Notes under the pieces: generated by a model
The model's input: only the letters and a program-made list of their open reading frames with translations
What the model was told of the DNA's origin: nothing
Database searches by the model: none
Source: Dehalococcoidia bacterium
GTDB taxonomy: Bacteria > Chloroflexota > Dehalococcoidia > Lucifugimonadales > Lucifugimonadaceae
Direction: 5' to 3'
Assembly: GCA_014239735.1 (NCBI GenBank)
Contig: JAAZYI010000020.1
Span: 1 to 64,000, forward strand
Length of the DNA stretch: 64,000 nt
Position numbers and translations under genes: made by a program
In this document: in pieces, positions 34,378 to 43,125 of the stretch
Layout of the letters: every line of letters begins with the position of its first letter
Numbering within the stretch: the first letter of the stretch is position 1

Positions 34378-35604
34378 TTGCGGATTAATAAAGAAGATAT
34401 TAGAAAAAATTCCCTTTTATATTTTTTATCTTTTGGGCATGGATCAAAGCATATATTTTCATCTTCCGTTCAAGTCTTAATTCCATTCATAAAAGAGAGC
34501 CTATCCCTTTCAGGAGTTCAAATTGGAGCTTTGGCTTCTACGAATAGTATAGCTGCAGGCTTAATTAATGTTCCTGCAGGGCTATTGACTGATTTATATA
34601 AAAAAAGAGTTGGCTTAATCATTTCTTCTAGCGCATTTATGTTATTTTTGGGTTTCATTTTGGTTTCCTTTCTTTCAGAATCTAATTGGGTAGTGTTAGG
34701 GTTTTTGTCTTTTATTGTCTTAGGGGCTGGAGCAAATCTTTGGCATCCTCCTGCATTTGCAGTTTTAAGTTCAAAATACCCAGGGAAAAAGGCATATGCT
34801 TTAGGAGTACACTTATCTGCTGCTTCAGCTGGAAATGCTCTAGGTCCTTTGATTACCGGTAGTCTTTTATCAGGAATAGTAATTTACAAGTCATTATCAA
34901 TTAATTTTGAATGGAGAGAATTAGCTTTTTTAATGGCAATATTGTGTTTAATTTTGTCTTCTATTGTTTTTTTATTTAGTGCAAAAATATCTATAGATTC
35001 TGCAGAAAAACTTGATTTCAAAAATTATTTTTTTAAAGCTATGCAATCATTAAAAAGAATAGAAGTTATAACTATGGTGTCTCTTCATGCGATTAGGGCA
35101 TCTGTGCATAGTGCATTTACTGTATATTTCTTAATATATCTAAAGGAATATCTAGATTTAACTCCTTTATCTATTGGGTTTCATTTTTCTCTGATAGGTA
35201 TATCTGGAGTAATTTTCACTCCATTATGGGGACATATTTCAGATAGAGTTGGTAGATTGCCTGTAATAACTTTAGGAATGCTACTTACAAGTTTATTTAT
35301 TTTTCTGATTAGGTTTAGCAATTCAGGAATAACTTTAATAATCCTTCTTTTATTATTAGGATGTGTTTTATTTGCAATAATTCCTGTGATTGCTGCTGCT
35401 GCTATGGATTATACTGTTCCTGGCACTGAAGGTACTTCAGTATCATTACTATTCGCTGGAGGCGCCATATTAGGTTCACTTTCACCTATAGTTGCAGGGT
35501 TACTTTATGATTTAGGTGGATTTGATTCTGTAATTATACTTACTTCACTGTTAGCATTAATAGGTAGTGCTGTTTCAGTGTTTGCATGGATAAAATTTAA
35601 ATAA
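34378..35604 (+). CDS. MFS transporter, fosmidomycin-resistance-like
   Basis: A 408-residue transporter with 12 hydrophobic helices. FGHGSKHIFSSSVQVLIPF at the start and LWHPPAFAVLSSKYPGKKAYALG in the fourth to fifth helix are features of the Fsr/YfnA-like branch, and the G-x-x-x-D-R-x-G-R motif appears as GHISDRVGRLPV. Substrate is unknown; efflux of a small polar molecule is plausible. TTG is the start; ATT/AAG upstream gives only a weak ribosome site. Confidence 0.85.
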   Translation: MRINKEDIRKNSLLYFLSFGHGSKHIFSSSVQVLIPFIKESLSLSGVQIGALASTNSIAAGLINVPAGLLTDLYKKRVGLIISSSAFMLFLGFILVSFLSESNWVVLGFLSFIVLGAGANLWHPPAFAVLSSKYPGKKAYALGVHLSAASAGNALGPLITGSLLSGIVIYKSLSINFEWRELAFLMAILCLILSSIVFLFSAKISIDSAEKLDFKNYFFKAMQSLKRIEVITMVSLHAIRASVHSAFTVYFLIYLKEYLDLTPLSIGFHFSLIGISGVIFTPLWGHISDRVGRLPVITLGMLLTSLFIFLIRFSNSGITLIILLLLLGCVLFAIIPVIAAAAMDYTVPGTEGTSVSLLFAGGAILGSLSPIVAGLLYDLGGFDSVIILTSLLALIGSAVSVFAWIKFK

Positions 35605-35658
35605 TACTATTAATTATAATTATTACTATATATATAAATATTTTAGTAAGGAGAAAAA

Positions 35659-37056
35659 ATGTTAAAAGTAGGAACTTTTAAAGCTGATATAACACCTCCT
35701 ATTGGCATAGCACATGCAAACTGGGGATCATCTACTCATCAGATTGCCGAGGGAATAGATATGCCTCTATATTGCTACGTGATGTATATTGAGAGCGAGT
35801 CTTCAAAAAATAAAGTTATTATCCTTGATTTAGATTTATGTATTATTGATGATGAAATTGACCAAATGATCAGAGATGCTGTTATTTCTGTTATTGACAT
35901 TCCAAAAGAAAATATCAGAATAAGCGTTAGTCACACTCATGCAGGTCCCCCATATGGTAGAAGTGACTCTACTGGTGGTGGTTGGCTGACAGAAGGTGTA
36001 GATTTAATAAAACCATATTTTGATAGTTTTCCAGACAAAATTTCAAAGGCAGTAAAAGAGGCAACTAATTCTTTGAAAAGATGTAATATTTCATATGGAA
36101 AAGGACGGTCTGATATTAATATAAATAGAAGACCGGCAGATGAAAAAGGGAATCTCTTTACTGGCAGAAATTGGGAAGGAATTGTAGATCATTCAGTTGA
36201 TGTAATAGGTTTTGATGATGAAGATGAAAATATTGTTTCAACAATAGTTGGATACGCATGCCACCCCACTATACTAGGTCCAGATAACAGACTAATTTCA
36301 CCTGATTATCCGGGTCATATGAGAAAGACGGTAGAAGAGATAGTTGGTGGAAGTTGTATATTTTTACAAGGTGCTGCTGGTAATCAAGGCCCAATTCATG
36401 GCTTTGTTGGAGAAGTCGAAGTAGCTAGAAAAGCTGGAAAAATCCTCGGATTGGAGGCCTCTAAAGTTAGAATGTCCATAGATCCCTTTGAAAGAGAGGA
36501 AAAATTAGTAGAAATTATTCCTGCAGGGGCAGACTTAGGAATGTATGAAGATGTTCCTTTAAAATCATCAACTGATGAAGTTCAAGTAAGAAATACATAC
36601 GTTGATTTGCCCTCATTAGACTTTCCATCATATGAAGAAGCATCTGAAGCATATCAAAATGCACTGTTAGAACTAAAAAAAGTTAGAGAATTGGGTAGCC
36701 AGGATCAAATAAAGAAGATGGTTTCCAAAGTGAAGAGGACTAATTTTACAAGGAAACTTACTCAGATATCTGAGGGAGGAAAAGTAAATATTTGGATACA
36801 AACTATAAAAATAGGAGACATAATTTTTCAAGGTTTACCTTTAGAGCCATTTATGGAATTTAGTCACAAAATTAAATCTTTGAATCCAGATAAAAAAATA
36901 TTTTGGTCAGGATATACAAATGGTTGGCTTGGGTATCTTCCTACTGCAAAGGCTTATGAAGAGGGAGGATATGAAACAAGAAACACTCCCTTGAGTCCTG
37001 AATCTGAAGAATTAATCCTTGATATTTGTGATTCAGAGATAAAAAAATTCGATTGA
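35659..37056 (+). CDS. Neutral/alkaline ceramidase-like hydrolase, copy 1
   Basis: A 465-residue protein like the N-terminal domain of neutral ceramidases (zinc amidases). KADITPPIG starts the domain, SHTHAGPPYG (residues 91-100) supplies zinc histidines, GYACHPTILGPDNRLISPDYPGHM the third histidine and active-site region, and QGAAGNQGP the glycine turn. It lacks a signal peptide and the C-terminal domain of classical ceramidases, so it is probably cytoplasmic and acts on another amide. It is about 70% identical by eye to the next gene. AAGGAG at 35648-35653 is a strong ribosome site. Confidence 0.88.
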   Translation: MLKVGTFKADITPPIGIAHANWGSSTHQIAEGIDMPLYCYVMYIESESSKNKVIILDLDLCIIDDEIDQMIRDAVISVIDIPKENIRISVSHTHAGPPYGRSDSTGGGWLTEGVDLIKPYFDSFPDKISKAVKEATNSLKRCNISYGKGRSDININRRPADEKGNLFTGRNWEGIVDHSVDVIGFDDEDENIVSTIVGYACHPTILGPDNRLISPDYPGHMRKTVEEIVGGSCIFLQGAAGNQGPIHGFVGEVEVARKAGKILGLEASKVRMSIDPFEREEKLVEIIPAGADLGMYEDVPLKSSTDEVQVRNTYVDLPSLDFPSYEEASEAYQNALLELKKVRELGSQDQIKKMVSKVKRTNFTRKLTQISEGGKVNIWIQTIKIGDIIFQGLPLEPFMEFSHKIKSLNPDKKIFWSGYTNGWLGYLPTAKAYEEGGYETRNTPLSPESEELILDICDSEIKKFD

Positions 37057-37079
37057 AAATATCTTATTAAGGAGAAAAT

Positions 37080-38480
37080 ATGATAAAAGTAGGAACATCT
37101 AGAGTAGACATAACACCACCCATTGGAATGCCACATGCAAACTGGGGTTCTTCTGTTCATCAGGTGGCAGAAGGAATAGATATGCCTATGTATTGTTATG
37201 CTATGTATTTAGAAAGCGAATCATCTGAAAATAAAGTGGTTATACTTGATTTCGACTTATGCAGTATGAGCGAAGAAATTGATGGTATGGTCAGAGACGC
37301 AGTGATATCTTCTTTAGACATTACGAGAGAGAATATTAGAGTATGTTTGAGTCACACTCACGCAGGGCCCCCATATGGAAAAGATAATTTAAATGGCGCT
37401 GGTTGGATTACTGAAGGAGTTGATCTCATTAACCCATATTACGACTCATTCCCTGAAAAGATATCTAAAGCAGTAGATGAAGCTATAAATTCAGTAGTAG
37501 ATTGCAACGTTTCATATGGTAATGGCAGGTCGGATATCAACATTAATAGGAGACCTGCTGACAAGAGCGGAACTCTTTTTACTGGAAGGAATTGGGATGG
37601 GCCCGTAGACCACTCAGTAGATGTAATAGGTTTTGACGATGAAAATGGTACTCCAGTAGCAACAATAGTAGGATATGCGTGTCATCCACACATATTAGGT
37701 CCAGAAAATAGATTATTATCACCAGACTACCCAGGACATATGAGAAAAACTGTAGAAGAAGTGATTGGCGGAAGGTGCCTGTTCTTTCAAGGTTATGCTG
37801 GAAATCAAGGTCCAATTCATACTTTTGTAGGTGAAGTTGAAGCAGCTAGAAAGGCAGGAAAGATACTTGGTCTTGAAGCTTCTAAGGTAAGAATGTCTAT
37901 GGATCCGTTTGAAAGAGAAGAAAAATTAGTCGAAATTATTCCTGCAGGAGCAGATTTAGGAATATATGAAGATGTTCCGGTTAATACTCCTAATGATGAT
38001 TTGGTTATTAGCAATACTTATATCGATCTTCCTACTTTAGATTTTCCTTCATATGAAGAAGCTTCTGAAGTTTATGAACTTGCATTAGAGGAATTAAAAA
38101 AAGCTAGAGAATCAGGCAACCAAGAAGAGATAAAAAAGATGGTTTCAAATGCAAAAAGAGCTAATTTTACAAGAAGAAACTCTTTAAGATCAAAAGATGG
38201 AAAAGTAAATATTTGGATACAAACTATAAAGATAGGCGATATAGTGCTTCAAGGCATCCCTTTAGAGCCTTTTATAGAATATGGAAATAAAATAAAATCC
38301 TTAAATCCTAATAAGAAAATAGTTTTATCAGGTTATACAAATGGAATACATGGTTATCTTCCAACTGCAATTGCATATGAAGAGGGAGGATATGAGACAA
38401 GAAACACACCTTTGAGTCCTGAATCAGAAGAATTAATAACTCAAATATGCGATGCAGAAATTAAGAATATAGATTATTAG
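37080..38480 (+). CDS. Neutral/alkaline ceramidase-like hydrolase, copy 2
   Basis: A 466-residue tandem paralogue of the preceding gene. The same signature is present: SRVDITPPIG, SHTHAGPPYG (91-100), GYACHPHILGPENRLLSPDYPGHM and QGYAGNQGP. Both have the motif INRRPAD followed by TGRNW and almost identical C-terminal 30 residues (GGYETRNTPLSPESEEL). Differences cluster at about 62-70 and 100-110, which may change substrate choice. AAGGAG at 37069-37074 matches the leader of copy 1, so the leader was duplicated too. The 3' end overlaps the convergent small gene by 4 bp. Confidence 0.88.
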   Translation: MIKVGTSRVDITPPIGMPHANWGSSVHQVAEGIDMPMYCYAMYLESESSENKVVILDFDLCSMSEEIDGMVRDAVISSLDITRENIRVCLSHTHAGPPYGKDNLNGAGWITEGVDLINPYYDSFPEKISKAVDEAINSVVDCNVSYGNGRSDININRRPADKSGTLFTGRNWDGPVDHSVDVIGFDDENGTPVATIVGYACHPHILGPENRLLSPDYPGHMRKTVEEVIGGRCLFFQGYAGNQGPIHTFVGEVEAARKAGKILGLEASKVRMSMDPFEREEKLVEIIPAGADLGIYEDVPVNTPNDDLVISNTYIDLPTLDFPSYEEASEVYELALEELKKARESGNQEEIKKMVSNAKRANFTRRNSLRSKDGKVNIWIQTIKIGDIVLQGIPLEPFIEYGNKIKSLNPNKKIVLSGYTNGIHGYLPTAIAYEEGGYETRNTPLSPESEELITQICDAEIKNIDY

Positions 38481-38716
38481 ATTTCCCGATTCTTCTTTGA
38501 CTTAGACTTCTTTGGTTTTTCTATTGTTATTTTAGGCATATTATTTCTGTAAAATCTTAATCCAAATAGTGCAGATATAGCTATTGATAAAAGGGTTATA
38601 AGAAAACTATTAATGGAAACATCTAAAATAAATCTAGTAAAAATAGTAAAAATAACATTCATTATAAAAGTTCCAATAATTGCTATTGCTATTGCTGTTA
38701 ATAATATTGGGTTCAT
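38477..38716 (-). CDS. Small two-helix membrane protein
   Basis: A 79-residue hypothetical protein with two hydrophobic helices (about 2-27 and 37-56) and a very basic C-terminal tail (KPKKSKSKKNREI). I recognise no family. Its start ATG overlaps the stop of a 54-residue membrane protein upstream (ATGA), so the two are coupled. It ends with a 4-bp stop-stop overlap against ceramidase-like copy 2. Confidence 0.6.
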   Translation of the reverse strand: MNPILLTAIAIAIIGTFIMNVIFTIFTRFILDVSINSFLITLLSIAISALFGLRFYRNNMPKITIEKPKKSKSKKNREI

Positions 38717-38877
38717 TCTTCTTTCTTAGTTTTTCTATCTTTTAAGTCTTGTTTTATAACGAAAATAACTATTCCTAATCCAACAACAAATGCCACATAA
38801 ATTCCAATATATTGAGCCAATATTGTTAGTGCAACTATTCCAACAATAAATAATGCAGCGAATCTAATTATTTTCAT
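38713..38877 (-). CDS. Small single-helix-pair membrane protein (54 aa)
   Basis: A short open frame beginning MKIIRFAALFIVGIVALTIL and ending DLKDRKTKKEE. Two hydrophobic stretches (about 4-20 and 24-41) with a basic tail suggest a membrane peptide. It is translationally coupled to the 79-residue gene by ATGA. Upstream a 14-bp tandem repeat covers the start. No known family. The overlap and similar architecture (helices plus basic tail) support it as a real gene despite its size. Confidence 0.5.
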   Translation of the reverse strand: MKIIRFAALFIVGIVALTILAQYIGIYVAFVVGLGIVIFVIKQDLKDRKTKKEE

Positions 38878-38898
38878 AATTTCATTTTCATAATTTCA
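38871..38898. repeat. 14-bp tandem repeat at small-gene start
   Basis: TTTTCATAATTTCA at 38871-38884 is repeated exactly at 38885-38898. On the minus strand each unit has two ATG triplets; the first unit holds the ATG of the 54-residue gene. Each other ATG opens a frame that stops after three codons or is out of frame. Confidence 0.9.
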
Positions 38899-38931
38899 TT
38901 TTAATAAGATTTAGCTTATCAGACAAAAATA

Positions 38932-38958
38932 GAAGAGCCCCGATAGTCGGGGCTCTTC
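38932..38958 (-). terminator. Strong intrinsic terminator for the binding-lipoprotein gene
   Basis: GAAGAGCCCCGA (38932-38943) pairs perfectly with TCGGGGCTCTTC (38947-38958) around loop TAG: a 12-bp, G+C-rich stem in AT-rich surroundings. On the minus strand it is followed by TATTTTTGT, making a good terminator 36 bp after the binding-lipoprotein stop. It is the strongest such hairpin seen in the window. Confidence 0.9.
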
Positions 38959-38994
38959 ATATTCAGTGTCTTAATTAAAAGACCTAGTAGTTAG

Positions 38995-41091
38995 TTACTT
39001 AACGTATACTGCACCAGCACCGTTGTAACCGCTAGGAACCTTTATAAACTGAGGAGCAGAAGTGTTTGCATAGTGAGAAATCCAACCATCCCATGTTATG
39101 CCACTCTGTCCAACAACACCCTTAGGTATCATGTATATTCCACCATATTGCTGCCAGAACATACTGTAGTCAACACCCATTAAGTGCATCTCACCTCTTT
39201 TAGCAGGATCTTTTTCAGGTAGGATTTGGAACAACCAGTACGCTTGTGCTGGTGATTCGAATCCAGGACCCCATCCTGGCCTTGAAGATGAAGAGTCAAC
39301 TGTAGGTAGAGGCCAGTCAAGAGGGTAAGAGTTCGAGTGAACGTCACCATTCTTTAATACTGGTAGCAATTGCTCTCTCCTTCTCATTCGAGGGCTAATT
39401 ACTCCACCGTAGTCTTCTTCTAAACCACTAATTGTTAATCCAAGTTGTGTCCAGCTAGACATAACTGTGTCAGCAACTTCTAGTGATACTTCACCAGTTT
39501 CTGCTACATAACTCTGAAGAACTAGTTCGTCTCCAAAGCTAGATCTTTTACCGCTTGAGTCTGCAGGATATCCTGCTTTATCAAGTAGCTCTCCAGCTAG
39601 TGCCATGTCTCCACCACCACCTGGTAATTCCCAAGGAATACCACCGGTGCCAAGTACAGTTTCTGTACCTGTACATGTGTGCTTTGTAGGAGCTTTAGTT
39701 ACACCAGTACCAGTACCGATGTCACCAACATCCCAACAACCTGTTTCTCTGCTTGCATCCCAACCTGGGTATTCAGGCCCCATATACTCTGAGTATATTG
39801 GAAGTCCAAGGTCGTTTAGCAAGTTTTTGTTAATTGCATTTCTATCGATTGCCATACTAAGAGCAAGCCTAACAAGTCTTGCTTGTTCCATGTCAGTCAT
39901 ACCTGCAGGGTTGTCAGTATCTGTGTAGACAACCTTATCTGGGTATATATCTTGCCATGGGTCTCCTATCCAAGGATAGTCTTTAGCATAAGAAGGTGCA
40001 TCCCAAGGGTTCAAAGCCTCCCCTGTTCGTGAATGAACTTCTTCCCATAGGTTACCAGCCCAAATAATTGACTGGTTAACGTATGAACCTGGCATTGTTT
40101 CTACGAAATCAAGACCTTTGTCCAAAAGAGTTGGAACCATCTTGAAGTCCATGTCGGCAATGTCAACGCTTCCATTATCTAGCATTGCAATTCTAGTCTG
40201 TACTTCTGGAACTTGAATCTGAGTCATAGAGTCTATAGTTCCTGCGTTACCAGCCCAGTGTTTGTCACCGGCCTTGTGAATAGTACATCTGTCACCAGCT
40301 ATACATGCTCCTTGAATGTAAGGACCAGTACCTACGTGGTGAGACTTAGACCATTCGTATCCCATTTTATCGAAAGACTTCTGAGATTGAGGAGCCATTC
40401 TGGCACTCAAACAACCGAAGTCAGAGATTGGGAAACAGAAGTAAAGTGGTGATACCAATTCCCATTTTAGTGTGTGAGAGTCAACAACTTCACATTTACC
40501 AAATACAGCAGCATAGTCACCACCGTTAGGGTCAGTACTCTCCGCGTTTACTGATGGGTTAGCATTGTTAAAGTACCAACATACATCATTCGCATCGAAT
40601 TCACCGAAGTCTACTGATTCAAATCCCTTTGGAGAGTTGAAGTCAATACCCTTCTTTATTTTAATATTTAAGTATTTACCATCTGCGCTTACATCCCAGC
40701 TGTCTGCTGTGTAAGGTTCCATAGGAGTACCATTTTTATATATGAAAAGTGGTTCTTCTACACCCTGCATGTCTATAACTGCAGATGTTCTGTAAGGTCC
40801 TTGCCATCGAAGTCCGAATACACCCTCAATCTTCTTTTTACCCCAAACAAGATCAACGGTTTCTTCCACAGGAGCCGTAACTATTACTTCTACTTCTTTA
40901 GTTACAACTTTTTCCTTGATTACTTCTTTCTCAACAACCTCAGTTTCTTTTACAATCTTCTCCACTGGTACTTCTTTAATTACTTCTTTCTCAACTATAA
41001 CTTCAACAGTTTCAGTTGATCCACAAGCAATTATCAAAGACATAAGCGAAGCGATTACGATAAAAGAAATTGAATTTCTTTTAGAGAACAT
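38995..41091 (-). CDS. ABC-type solute-binding lipoprotein (family 5, peptide/oligosaccharide)
   Basis: A 698-residue extracellular binding protein of ABC importers. Lipobox LIIAC has C23. After it comes a spacer of about 45 residues rich in V/E/K/I (residues 27-72), with repeats such as EKEVIKE, of the type common in Chloroflexota lipoproteins. The family-5 fold follows: PYTADSWDVSADGKYL, GTGPYIQGACI, LVRLALSMAIDRNAIN. GGAGG and ATG position (41091) pick this start over the ATG 33 bp upstream. Codons are more C/G-rich than neighbours (39661-39720: 26/60 G+C), as for highly expressed genes. Permease genes are not nearby. Confidence 0.9.
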   Translation of the reverse strand: MFSKRNSISFIVIASLMSLIIACGSTETVEVIVEKEVIKEVPVEKIVKETEVVEKEVIKEKVVTKEVEVIVTAPVEETVDLVWGKKKIEGVFGLRWQGPYRTSAVIDMQGVEEPLFIYKNGTPMEPYTADSWDVSADGKYLNIKIKKGIDFNSPKGFESVDFGEFDANDVCWYFNNANPSVNAESTDPNGGDYAAVFGKCEVVDSHTLKWELVSPLYFCFPISDFGCLSARMAPQSQKSFDKMGYEWSKSHHVGTGPYIQGACIAGDRCTIHKAGDKHWAGNAGTIDSMTQIQVPEVQTRIAMLDNGSVDIADMDFKMVPTLLDKGLDFVETMPGSYVNQSIIWAGNLWEEVHSRTGEALNPWDAPSYAKDYPWIGDPWQDIYPDKVVYTDTDNPAGMTDMEQARLVRLALSMAIDRNAINKNLLNDLGLPIYSEYMGPEYPGWDASRETGCWDVGDIGTGTGVTKAPTKHTCTGTETVLGTGGIPWELPGGGGDMALAGELLDKAGYPADSSGKRSSFGDELVLQSYVAETGEVSLEVADTVMSSWTQLGLTISGLEEDYGGVISPRMRRREQLLPVLKNGDVHSNSYPLDWPLPTVDSSSSRPGWGPGFESPAQAYWLFQILPEKDPAKRGEMHLMGVDYSMFWQQYGGIYMIPKGVVGQSGITWDGWISHYANTSAPQFIKVPSGYNGAGAVYVK

Positions 41092-41119
41092 TTCTCCTCC
41101 ATCTTTTAGTTTATTATTT

Positions 41120-41143
41120 GGCAATTTGCAGATGCAAACCGCC
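41120..41143 (-). promoter_or_regulatory. Imperfect inverted repeat in the binding-lipoprotein leader
   Basis: TTTGCA (41125-41130) and TGCAAA (41133-41138) form a 6-bp inverted repeat around GA, extended by GGC and GCC at 41120 and 41141 with a mismatched AA/CC interior. It lies about 30 bp upstream of the ATG at 41091. It could be an operator or an mRNA hairpin. Confidence 0.3.
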
Positions 41144-41235
41144 TTTCGACTCTGAAAGAAGTAAGTTTACTATCATTCTAAGATTAGATCAAAATTTGTT
41201 GCAGAAATGTTAAATCTTATTAATTATATATATTT

Positions 41236-42273
41236 TTACCAGCTTGGAGACTTCTCAGATTGATCAGTATTGGTTAACCTTTTTTGGCCTGACCCATCAG
41301 ATGGAGTCATGCTATATATATCTGTATCTCCATCAGAATCTGATACAAAAATTATTTTTCCATCTTTCCAGATAGGAGAACTTTCAGTGCTCATGTTGTC
41401 TGTTAATCTAATCGGCTTCTCATTTAATGAAATATCTGCTACAAAAATTTCAGGATTTTCTTCTCTTTCAGATATGAATACAATCCTTTTTCCATCTGGA
41501 GACCAGTCATAATCGTAATCATTACTACTACTAGCAGTGATGTTTGTTTCTTCCTTGGAATTAGCATCAATTACCCAAATATCTATGTAATCACTTCCTT
41601 TTGTTGAGAGAAATGCTATATTTTTACCGTCTGGCGACCACATGGGATCATGATCTTCAAAATTTTCAGTTAATCTGACTTCATCAACACCTTGTGGATT
41701 TTTTTTGAATATTCCAACTCTTTTGTCTCCGTCATCTAGAATCTGATCAGTTTTGATTACTGAATATACTATCCATTCTCCGTCTGGCGACCAGTTGCCC
41801 AGTTTTTCGATTGCAGTATTATTAGTGACTTCATTAATTGATCCGTCTGAAACACTATAAACGTTAATATCATGCTGACCATCTGAATTTTTTCCTTTAT
41901 AAGCAATTTTTGTAGAATCTGGTGACCAGAAGAAATCTTCTACGTCTTCATCTTTCTCGCTTACTAATTTTCTTTGATTTCCTTCAAAATCCATCAACCA
42001 AAGTTCTCTAATAGAATTTTTTGATGATATAAAAGAAATGCTATTCCCATCAGGAGAAAGTTTGGGGCTATTTTCTTGTTTTGAGCTATTTGTAAGCCTT
42101 AAATGATTATTTCCGTTCTTATCCATAGAATAAATTTCTGGATTACCGTCCTTCTCAGAAATATAAAGAATTGATGATCCAGATAGCCCCGAAGACTGGC
42201 AAGCAATAAGAAATAAGCTGAAAATTGCAATCAACAATTTATATCTTATTATTAAGGCTAAGTTGTTATTCAT
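41236..42273 (-). CDS. TolB-like beta-propeller lipoprotein
   Basis: A 345-residue lipoprotein: LFLIAC lipobox with C25. The rest is about six PD40/WD40-like blades of the form SPDGNSISFISSKN or WSPDGKRIVFISERE, ending YSMTPSDGSGQKRLTNTDQ. Such propellers act as periplasmic scaffolds or sensors, and the function here is unknown. It is on the same strand as the solute-binding lipoprotein, 112 bp upstream of that gene's first possible start, and divergent to the TrmH gene. Confidence 0.85.
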   Translation of the reverse strand: MNNNLALIIRYKLLIAIFSLFLIACQSSGLSGSSILYISEKDGNPEIYSMDKNGNNHLRLTNSSKQENSPKLSPDGNSISFISSKNSIRELWLMDFEGNQRKLVSEKDEDVEDFFWSPDSTKIAYKGKNSDGQHDINVYSVSDGSINEVTNNTAIEKLGNWSPDGEWIVYSVIKTDQILDDGDKRVGIFKKNPQGVDEVRLTENFEDHDPMWSPDGKNIAFLSTKGSDYIDIWVIDANSKEETNITASSSNDYDYDWSPDGKRIVFISEREENPEIFVADISLNEKPIRLTDNMSTESSPIWKDGKIIFVSDSDGDTDIYSMTPSDGSGQKRLTNTDQSEKSPSW

Positions 42274-42363
42274 ATCAATTTTTAGATAATTATTGTATTA
42301 AAAGTTATCCTAGCAGTGATGAAAAACAATTAAAATGAATTTTGAGTATCTTTTTTTTGAATA

Positions 42364-43125
42364 ATGCCAAGTAGAACATCAAAAATGAACAAAGATCCTT
42401 TATCTGAAGGCAAGAGATCTGTTTCAGAATCTCTGAAAAACCCTTCTAGCATAGAGAAAATTGTAGTTAGTGATAGTAGTAATAATTCAAATTCTATAAA
42501 TGAATTATTAAATACAGCTAGAAAGTTTAATATTCCTATTGAAATTGTAAGTGAATCTGATCTAAATAAAATTAGCCACACAGGGAAGCATCAAGGAATA
42601 TTGGCTTATCTAGTTTCTGATGGATATTTCCCTGAAAAAACTTTTTGGGGCATTTTAAGTAGAGATATTCCGCGAATAAGATTGCTTATCCTTGATGGGA
42701 TACAAGATCCTCATAACTTTGGGGCAATTTCAAGATCTGCTCTTGCTTTTGGAATAGATTATATAGTTATACCAAAGAAGAGATCTGTAGGGATTACTTC
42801 AGGTTCAATTAGAGCATCATCAGGTGCTATTCACAGCCTAAATATAATCAGAGTCACAAACATCTCAAATTTTATAAATAAATTGAAAAAATTTGATTTT
42901 TGGACAGTTGGTTTAAAGTCTGGATCAGGTAAATCCATTAAGGATCACAAATTCTCTAAAAGAGTTGGGATTATAATTGGGTCAGAGCATGATGGAATAT
43001 CTAAGAAAGTTGAGTCTCAGATTGATATATTTACTGAAATTACTATAGAGAAAGACAAAATAGAATCCTTAAATGCTTCTGTTGCTGCCTCAATAGTAAT
43101 GTTTGAATTATTCAATTCGAAATAA
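42364..43125 (+). CDS. TrmH/SpoU family RNA 2'-O-methyltransferase (RlmB-like)
   Basis: Transfers methyl from SAM to ribose 2'-OH in rRNA or tRNA. The protein is 253 residues. A substrate-binding L30e-like N-domain (SEGKRSVSESLKN, HQGILAYL at about 65-75) is followed by the knotted SPOUT domain: motif 1 LDGIQDPHNFGAISRSA, motif 2 VGIIIGSEHDGIS, motif 3 SLNASVAASIVMFEL. Those match the RlmB/TrmH group; 23S rRNA G2251 is the usual RlmB target. Its stop directly abuts that of the convergent hydroxyacid dehydrogenase. Confidence 0.88.
   Translation: MPSRTSKMNKDPLSEGKRSVSESLKNPSSIEKIVVSDSSNNSNSINELLNTARKFNIPIEIVSESDLNKISHTGKHQGILAYLVSDGYFPEKTFWGILSRDIPRIRLLILDGIQDPHNFGAISRSALAFGIDYIVIPKKRSVGITSGSIRASSGAIHSLNIIRVTNISNFINKLKKFDFWTVGLKSGSGKSIKDHKFSKRVGIIIGSEHDGISKKVESQIDIFTEITIEKDKIESLNASVAASIVMFELFNSK

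Noticed and set aside
40801..41155. Plus-strand Phe/Tyr-rich and Ser/Thr-rich open frames opposite the binding-lipoprotein spacer
   Set aside because: They are mirror images of the Val/Glu/Lys-rich repeats of the lipoprotein, and no other support exists.
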